Source: Mageeibacillus sp. UBA6976
GTDB lineage: Bacteria; Bacillota; Clostridia; Saccharofermentanales; Saccharofermentanaceae
Direction of reading: 5' to 3'
Assembly (NCBI GenBank): GCA_002450155.1
Contig: DJYO01000017.1
Span: forward strand, 1-47,297
Length of the DNA: 47,297 bases
Shown: piece by piece, positions 42,213 through 47,297 of the stretch
How the letters are laid out: every line of letters starts with the position of its first letter
How positions within the stretch are numbered: position 1 is the stretch's first letter
Program-made: the position numbers and the translations under genes
Notes under the pieces: model-generated
The model's input: the letters and a program-made list of their open reading frames with translations, nothing else
The model's database searches: none
What the model was told of the DNA's origin: nothing

Positions 42213-43069
42213 CAAGTCCCATCAAGCCCTTAGGCGGCAAGAGACTTACCAAGGACGATATCGAGAAGCTGAGGCAGTCCCTGCCCAAGCGTATGGACAT
42301 AACTCCTGAAGGCGTGACCACATCCTGCGAGGATAGTGAAGAAGCCATCGCTCCGATCCTTGAAGACAAGGCTCCTCAGGTGGAGGTGCCTCTGTCTGCC
42401 GAAGAGATCAGGGCCTTCCAGGTCTATGCCTCAATGCTCAGGGAAACAAACAAGGTAATGAACCTTACTGCCGTTACAGACAGCGAGGGCATTGCCATGA
42501 AGCATTTTATCGACTCCCTCACACTCTGCCCTTATATAAGGCGCGAGGAGGAGAGGGCAGGACATAAGATCAAGCTTGCTGACGTGGGCACCGGCGCTGG
42601 TTTTCCCGGGATCCCTCTTAAGATATCCATGCCGGAGGTGGAGGTAACCCTCTTAGATTCCCTTGCAAAGCGCCTGAATTTCCTTAAGAGCGTCATCGAC
42701 AGGCTCGGGCTTAAAGGTACAGCTCTTGTCCATGCAAGAGCCGAGGATGGCGGAAGAGACAAGAGATACAGGGAGAAATTCGATATAGCAACAGCAAGAG
42801 CCGTCGCAGCGCTGCCGGTCCTTGCAGAATACTGCCTGCCCTTTGTTAAGGTGGGCGGCGTTTTCCTTGCCATGAAGGGTAAGGCCGAGGAGGAGATATC
42901 TTCAGCAGAGAGAGCCGTAACCCTTTTGGGCGGCAGGATCGAGCAGGTGGATACCTTTACTCTGCCGGGATCAGATCTGCAGCGCACCATTATCGTTATC
43001 CGCAAGGAACGTCCTACTCCTGCGATCTATCCGCGAAAAGCAGGAACCCCCGCAAAGTCACCCCTGTAA
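42209..43069 (+). CDS. rsmG: 16S rRNA (guanine527-N7)-methyltransferase RsmG
   Basis: A 286-residue SAM-dependent methyltransferase acting on G527 of 16S rRNA. The SAM-binding motif DVGTGAGFPGIPL is near 125-137, and the conserved TARAVAALPVLAEY block follows near 193. The first 65 residues are an extra, charged, probably disordered N-terminal extension; most RsmG proteins start near the equivalent of the SAEEIRAFQ helix. ATG 42209 is chosen because AAAGGAGG (42194-42201) precedes it and it forms an ATGA overlap with mnmG; an ATG 30 bases upstream lacks an SD. Confidence 0.94.
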   Translation: MTSPIKPLGGKRLTKDDIEKLRQSLPKRMDITPEGVTTSCEDSEEAIAPILEDKAPQVEVPLSAEEIRAFQVYASMLRETNKVMNLTAVTDSEGIAMKHFIDSLTLCPYIRREEERAGHKIKLADVGTGAGFPGIPLKISMPEVEVTLLDSLAKRLNFLKSVIDRLGLKGTALVHARAEDGGRDKRYREKFDIATARAVAALPVLAEYCLPFVKVGGVFLAMKGKAEEEISSAERAVTLLGGRIEQVDTFTLPGSDLQRTIIVIRKERPTPAIYPRKAGTPAKSPL

Positions 43070-43114
43070 GGGCTTTCTGATCCGGACTTAATAATTGCTA
43101 TATATTATAATATT

Positions 43115-43146
43115 ATGCGCGCACGCGTTAAATATTATGATATAAT
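43115..43146 (+). promoter_or_regulatory. gyrA promoter with alternating purine-pyrimidine tract
   Basis: TGATATAAT (43138-43146) is a perfect extended -10 about 45 bases before gyrA. The -35 position lies inside ATGCGCGCACGCGT (43115-43128), a 14-bp alternating purine-pyrimidine tract. AATATTATG occurs twice, at 43109-43117 and 43131-43139 (22 bp apart). A second TATAAT is at 43106-43111. Confidence 0.65.
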
Positions 43147-43189
43147 ACATAGGTTATGTTAAATTAAGTTTGGAGCCGGAGGTTTTTTC

Positions 43190-45790
43190 ATGGCTGAGAG
43201 TGAGGAAAAGAAGCGTGCCAGATTAGAGATGGAAGCCCAGATGGACGACGTCTTTAAGTCTGAACAGACAACAATTATCCCCGTAGATCTTGACGGCGAG
43301 ATGAGGAAATCGTTTATCGACTACGCGATGAGCGTTATCTCCGACCGTGCATTACCTGATATAAGAGACGGTCTTAAGCCGGTTCACAGAAGGATCCTGT
43401 ATTCCATGTATACACAGGGATTCACACCGGATAAGCCTTACCGTAAGTGTGCTACCACTATAGGTGATGTTCTTGGTAGATTCCACCCCCACGGCGACGC
43501 ATCCGTATATGATGCTCTTGTAAGACTCGCTCAGGATTTCTCCCTGAGGCATCCTCTCGTAGACGGTCACGGCAACTTCGGTTCATTGGACGGAGACCCG
43601 CCGGCTGCTTATCGTTATACGGAGGCAAGACTTGATAAGATCGCTCTCGAGATGATGAGAGATATCAACAAGAATACTGTTGATTTCAGACCTAACTTCG
43701 ATGAGCATGAGATGGAGCCTGTAGCTCTCCCTTCAAGATTCCCGAACTTCCTGGTAAACGGAGCTGTGGGTATCGCCGTAGGTATGGCTACCAATATCCC
43801 GCCTCATAATCTGGGCGAAGTAATAGACGGCTGTATCATGATGATCGATAATCCTGATGTTACGGTAGATGAGCTCATGACAGTTGTTAAGGGCCCGGAC
43901 TTCCCTACAGGAGGCGCTATCCTCGGCACGTCAGGCATCCGTGAGGCATATCTTACGGGTAAGGGCAGGATCATGGTCAGAGCCCATGCCGAGATCGAGG
44001 ATCACGGCGGCAGGACCAGGATCATCGTTCACGATATCCCCTTCGCTGTTAACAAGGCGCGCCTTATCGAGAGAATGGCTGATCTTGTTAAGGAGAAGAA
44101 AGTTGAAGGCATCTCCGGTCTTCGCGACGAGTCAGACCGTAATGAACAGGTCAGGATCGTTATCGAGGTCAAGAAGGATGCAAATCCGGATGTAGTCCTC
44201 AATCAGCTCTATAAGAACTGCTCACTTCAGGAGGCCTGCTGCGCTAATATGCTGGCTCTGGTTCCTGATTCACAGGGTAAGCTCGAGCCTAAGATGGTAG
44301 GTCTGAGAGATGCGCTGTTCTACTATGTAAAGCATCAGGAAGATGTTGTTACAAGACGCACACAGTACGATCTTGAGAAGGACGAGGCTAAGCGCCATAT
44401 AGACGAAGGTCTCCTTATCGCTATGGACCATATCGATGAGATCATCGCCATAATCAGGTCATCACGTACGGAGCCTGAGGCAAAGGAGAGGATGTGCGAG
44501 AGATTCGGTCTGTCAGACAAGCAGGCTCAGCATATCGTAGACATGCGTCTCGGACGTCTCACAGGTCTTGAGCGCGAGAAGCTTGAAGCCGAGATCAAGG
44601 CCCTTACCGAGGAGATCGAATACTTTAAGAAGATCCTGTCTGACAAGGTGCTCCTTGACGGCGTGATCAAGGACGAGCTCCTTGAGATCAAGAGAAAGTT
44701 TGCAACTCCCCGTGTCAGCGAGATCATCAACGGATCCTTCGAGGATATAGACGACGAGTCACTGATCCAGGAGGAGAATATAGTTGTAACTCTTACACAC
44801 TTCGGTTATATCAAGAGACAGAAGGTAGATAACTACAAGGCTCAGCACAGAGGCGGCAGGGGCATCTCCGGTCAGGCAACGAGAGAAGAGGACTACGTTG
44901 AGAAGATCCTTACAACCACCACCCACAAGTTCCTTATGTGCTTTACCAATACCGGCAGAGTATTCAAGATCAAGGGCTATAAGATCCCTGAGACTGTATC
45001 AAGGAGCTCCAAGGGTACGGCTCTTGTTAATCTGCTCAATATGGCTGAGGGCGAGAGCATCAGGAACATAATCCCTGTAGACGGGTTCGACGACGAGGAT
45101 CTCTGTCTCACTCTGGTAACCAAATACGGCGTTATCAAGAAGACCTCATTGTCCAAGTATGCCAATATCAACCGCAATGGCCTCATTGCCACAAAGATAC
45201 GTGAGGGAGACTCTGTAGTAGCAGTCCAGCTCACAAGACCCGGAGATGAGATAATCGTTGTATCAGCTCACGGTAAGGCCATCAGATTCAATTCTGACGA
45301 TGCGCGTGACATGGGCAGGACCGCTTCCGGCGTCAGAGCAATGAAGCTTGAAGACGGAGACGAGGTCGTAGGTCTCGAAGTAGTAGATCCAGACAAGCAG
45401 ATCCTGGTAATCTCTGCCAACGGATACGGCAAGAGGACAGTAGCCGAGGATTACCGCGTACAGACCAGAGGCGGCAAGGGTATCCTTACGTATAAGATCG
45501 CCGAGAAGACAGGTAACCTCATTGGTACAGCTTCTGTAACAGATTCAGATGACCTCCTGATCGTAACAAGCCAGGGCGTTGTCATAAGAGTATCGGCAGC
45601 TGAGATACCTACATTGTCCCGTGCCACATCGGGCGTAAGGCTTATGAAGTCCAAGAATGCCCAGATCGTAGACTTTGCCATAACAGACCACTATGTTGAA
45701 GAAGATCAGCAGGAGGGCGATGAGGTAGAGACCGTAAGCCCTGCTCTTGAAGGTGATAATGATAATGATAAGGACACAGATCAGGAATAA
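43190..45790 (+). CDS. gyrA: DNA gyrase subunit A
   Basis: An 866-residue type II topoisomerase subunit that cuts and reseals DNA with GyrB to introduce negative supercoils. The catalytic Tyr143 is in AAYRYTEARL. The GyrA box QHRGGRG near 545 and the following six-bladed C-terminal domain separate it from ParC. The quinolone-resistance region reads HPHGDASVYDALVR, with Ala104 at the position of E. coli Ser83 and Asp108 at Asp87. The tail is acidic (DNDNDKDTDQE), encoded partly by a GATAAT repeat. SD CCGGAGG precedes the ATG. gyrB is not in the window. Confidence 0.97.
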   Translation: MAESEEKKRARLEMEAQMDDVFKSEQTTIIPVDLDGEMRKSFIDYAMSVISDRALPDIRDGLKPVHRRILYSMYTQGFTPDKPYRKCATTIGDVLGRFHPHGDASVYDALVRLAQDFSLRHPLVDGHGNFGSLDGDPPAAYRYTEARLDKIALEMMRDINKNTVDFRPNFDEHEMEPVALPSRFPNFLVNGAVGIAVGMATNIPPHNLGEVIDGCIMMIDNPDVTVDELMTVVKGPDFPTGGAILGTSGIREAYLTGKGRIMVRAHAEIEDHGGRTRIIVHDIPFAVNKARLIERMADLVKEKKVEGISGLRDESDRNEQVRIVIEVKKDANPDVVLNQLYKNCSLQEACCANMLALVPDSQGKLEPKMVGLRDALFYYVKHQEDVVTRRTQYDLEKDEAKRHIDEGLLIAMDHIDEIIAIIRSSRTEPEAKERMCERFGLSDKQAQHIVDMRLGRLTGLEREKLEAEIKALTEEIEYFKKILSDKVLLDGVIKDELLEIKRKFATPRVSEIINGSFEDIDDESLIQEENIVVTLTHFGYIKRQKVDNYKAQHRGGRGISGQATREEDYVEKILTTTTHKFLMCFTNTGRVFKIKGYKIPETVSRSSKGTALVNLLNMAEGESIRNIIPVDGFDDEDLCLTLVTKYGVIKKTSLSKYANINRNGLIATKIREGDSVVAVQLTRPGDEIIVVSAHGKAIRFNSDDARDMGRTASGVRAMKLEDGDEVVGLEVVDPDKQILVISANGYGKRTVAEDYRVQTRGGKGILTYKIAEKTGNLIGTASVTDSDDLLIVTSQGVVIRVSAAEIPTLSRATSGVRLMKSKNAQIVDFAITDHYVEEDQQEGDEVETVSPALEGDNDNDKDTDQE

Positions 45791-47234
45791 GATCTTATCT
45801 GCATTTACTGCAGTAGCAATAACCGTCAGCTGTTTGCTTGCAGCGGGCGGTTTTGCCGTCTCTGCAGAAGTAGGCCAGCCGGAGCTCCCGGTGCCGGCCC
45901 TGTCAGATGTTCACTGCGCATCCTACTGCGTTTACGATAAGACGACAGATATGTACGTCATATCCTATAACATGAACGAGAAGATCTATCCTGCATCCCA
46001 GACCAAGATCATGACCTGCATGCTGGCTCTGGATTATCTTGATACCACTGCAAAACTTACCACTAGCGAGACTGCCATGGCGACAGTAACCGCTGATTCA
46101 TCTGTAATGGGTATCGTCGTAGGGGAGAAGGTAAAGGTATCTGAGCTCCTCTATGGTCTTATGCTCCCTTCGGGTAACGATGCGGCTAATGTCCTTGCCG
46201 AGGGCGTTATCGACGTTATATTTGAGAAATATCCTGAGACCGGCACCGAGACCGGACCTGACGGCGTCAATGCCCAGTATTTTATCGATGCTCTGGGAGA
46301 TACCAGAGAGAATATCCTGGCAAACAGGAAGATAGAAGCTTTCGCCCTCCTTATGAACCTCAGGGCCGAAGCCATAGGCTGTGACGGCACACATTTTACA
46401 AATGCCTGCGGTCTTCACGATGAGAACCACTATACTACGGCAAGAGACCTGACGCAGATGATAGCTGCAGCCTCTGAGAATGACGACTTTAAGACTCTCA
46501 TAAGCTCTCCGTCTCATGTGTTCCAGGCTACAAATATGCACAGGGCAGACGCCTGGGCCTATGTTAAGAGTACAGACTATCTGCTCTTCGACCCCTGGCT
46601 TGCCTGCAAGACGGCAAACGGAACGGATTCCCATTTGGCAGCTGTAGTAGGCGGCAAGACGGGAACGACTTCTGCTGCAGGTAAGGGCGTTACCATCTAT
46701 ACGGTCAACGAGAACGGACATGAGCTCATGATATCCATCTGCGGCATCCCGGCTGAATACTATTTCTATACAACCATGTATCTGGCATCGGTAACTGCCC
46801 ACGGGCATCTTGCCTGCTGGGAGAACGATCCGGTATCCAGGATACCAGGTACTACAGGCGACTACAGGACTGTCAATGCTCCTGCATCCGAGCAGCCCGA
46901 ATTTGACCCTCTGCATTTTCCGGGAGATGAGCTTGCGGACTATTCTGCTGAGACTGAGGATGCATCTGGTGAGACTGACCCTGCAGCAGAGACAGATCCT
47001 AATTCAGGCGGCGAGCAAAGCCAGACTGACACCCCTTCGCCCACACCTGATACACAGGAGGGATCTCCTCTTGTCTTATTTATTAAGAATAATAAAGAAG
47101 TATCTATACTGATAGGCTCTATAATGACAGCTATCATGATCCTTAATATAGTATTGATCATTAGAATAAATAAGATGAAGCATCCAAAAGTACGCAAAAC
47201 TACTATGCGCAAGGGAAACCGTATCGGTCTCTAA
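45765..47234 (+). CDS. D-alanyl-D-alanine carboxypeptidase (S11, membrane-anchored)
   Basis: A 489-residue penicillin-binding protein that trims the terminal D-Ala of peptidoglycan stem peptides. A signal peptide (about 1-34, ending AVSA) is followed by the S11 domain: SxxK is Ser78-Lys81 (SQTK), SxN is Ser136-Asn138 (SGN) and KTG is Lys298-Gly300. A Glu/Thr/Pro-rich linker (about 385-435) leads to a C-terminal transmembrane helix near 448-470, replacing the amphipathic anchor of PBP5. The frame opens at TTG 45747, but ATG 45765 sits nine bases after AAGGTG and gives a normal signal peptide. It overlaps gyrA by 26 bases. Nothing clear follows in 47235-47297. Confidence 0.92.
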   Translation: MIRTQIRNKILSAFTAVAITVSCLLAAGGFAVSAEVGQPELPVPALSDVHCASYCVYDKTTDMYVISYNMNEKIYPASQTKIMTCMLALDYLDTTAKLTTSETAMATVTADSSVMGIVVGEKVKVSELLYGLMLPSGNDAANVLAEGVIDVIFEKYPETGTETGPDGVNAQYFIDALGDTRENILANRKIEAFALLMNLRAEAIGCDGTHFTNACGLHDENHYTTARDLTQMIAAASENDDFKTLISSPSHVFQATNMHRADAWAYVKSTDYLLFDPWLACKTANGTDSHLAAVVGGKTGTTSAAGKGVTIYTVNENGHELMISICGIPAEYYFYTTMYLASVTAHGHLACWENDPVSRIPGTTGDYRTVNAPASEQPEFDPLHFPGDELADYSAETEDASGETDPAAETDPNSGGEQSQTDTPSPTPDTQEGSPLVLFIKNNKEVSILIGSIMTAIMILNIVLIIRINKMKHPKVRKTTMRKGNRIGL

Positions 47235-47297
47235 AGCAATAAGATCAGGGCTTTGCGATGCCTATTCAAAAAGTTGCTGAAGTGAAAAGTTAAATTC

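Noticed and set aside
46098..46916. A 272-residue minus-strand open frame antisense to the carboxypeptidase
   Set aside because: The + strand frame has a signal peptide and all three PBP motifs; the antisense frame has no motifs.
47235..47297. Terminator after the carboxypeptidase gene
   Set aside because: Only a three-base GGC/GCC stem and no T run in the remaining 63 bases; the window may end before it.

Overview
The window reads as chromosomal DNA of an anaerobic, cellodextrin-using low-to-mid GC Firmicute of the class Clostridia. The reasons are AGGAGG-type ribosome binding sites, TTG/GTG starts, HPr kinase, WhiA, a split transketolase, the gene order rpmH-rnpA-yidD-yidC-jag-mnmE-mnmG-rsmG, and a cellobiose/cellodextrin phosphorylase pair. 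Genus cannot be fixed from the sequence alone. Nearly every gene lies on the + strand; the one confident - strand gene is a cytidylyltransferase at 21416-22174. I see no rRNA or tRNA gene and no CRISPR array.

Region 1 (1-7250). An ISL3-family transposase with its right terminal repeat abuts a regulatory region holding two 19-bp operator-like dyads 72 bp apart. Two GH94 phosphorolytic enzymes follow: cellobiose phosphorylase, then, after a hairpin and a new extended -10 promoter, cellodextrin phosphorylase. Together they would convert imported cellodextrins to glucose 1-phosphate and glucose.

Region 2 (7262-19795). Tightly packed housekeeping genes: hprK, murB, rapZ, whiA (without the usual yvcK between rapZ and whiA), a membrane-anchored PQQ-type beta-propeller protein, two unknown proteins, a P-loop nucleoside kinase, metA, nnrD, alr and the two halves of transketolase. 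The run ends at a good intrinsic terminator.

Region 3 (19806-21415). A patch of 74-bp tandem repeats with conserved hairpins precedes a DUF2974 alpha/beta-hydrolase gene that lacks an obvious Shine-Dalgarno.

Region 4 (21416-36183). A cell-surface glycan locus. RfbF, RfbG and RfbH homologues would convert glucose 1-phosphate to CDP-4-keto-3,6-dideoxyglucose. Three further genes follow: an aldolase-like DRE-TIM protein fused to a Rossmann-like domain, a ThDP-dependent acetolactate-synthase-like enzyme resembling YerE, and an SDR reductase. They suggest a C-branched deoxysugar of the yersiniose type or a longer variant. A GT2 enzyme, a GtrA protein and a YfhO-type GT-C protein form the three parts of an undecaprenyl-phosphate-sugar glycosylation system. 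A Wzx-like flippase, a LicD protein and a TagD-like cytidylyltransferase complete the locus. This is the best candidate for an undescribed system.

Region 5 (36194-47297). A strong TTGACA/TATAAT promoter drives rpmH-rnpA-yidD-yidC-khpB-mnmE-mnmG-rsmG. gyrA follows from its own promoter, and then a D-Ala-D-Ala carboxypeptidase whose start overlaps gyrA. Neither dnaA nor parAB is seen where they commonly lie beside this block.
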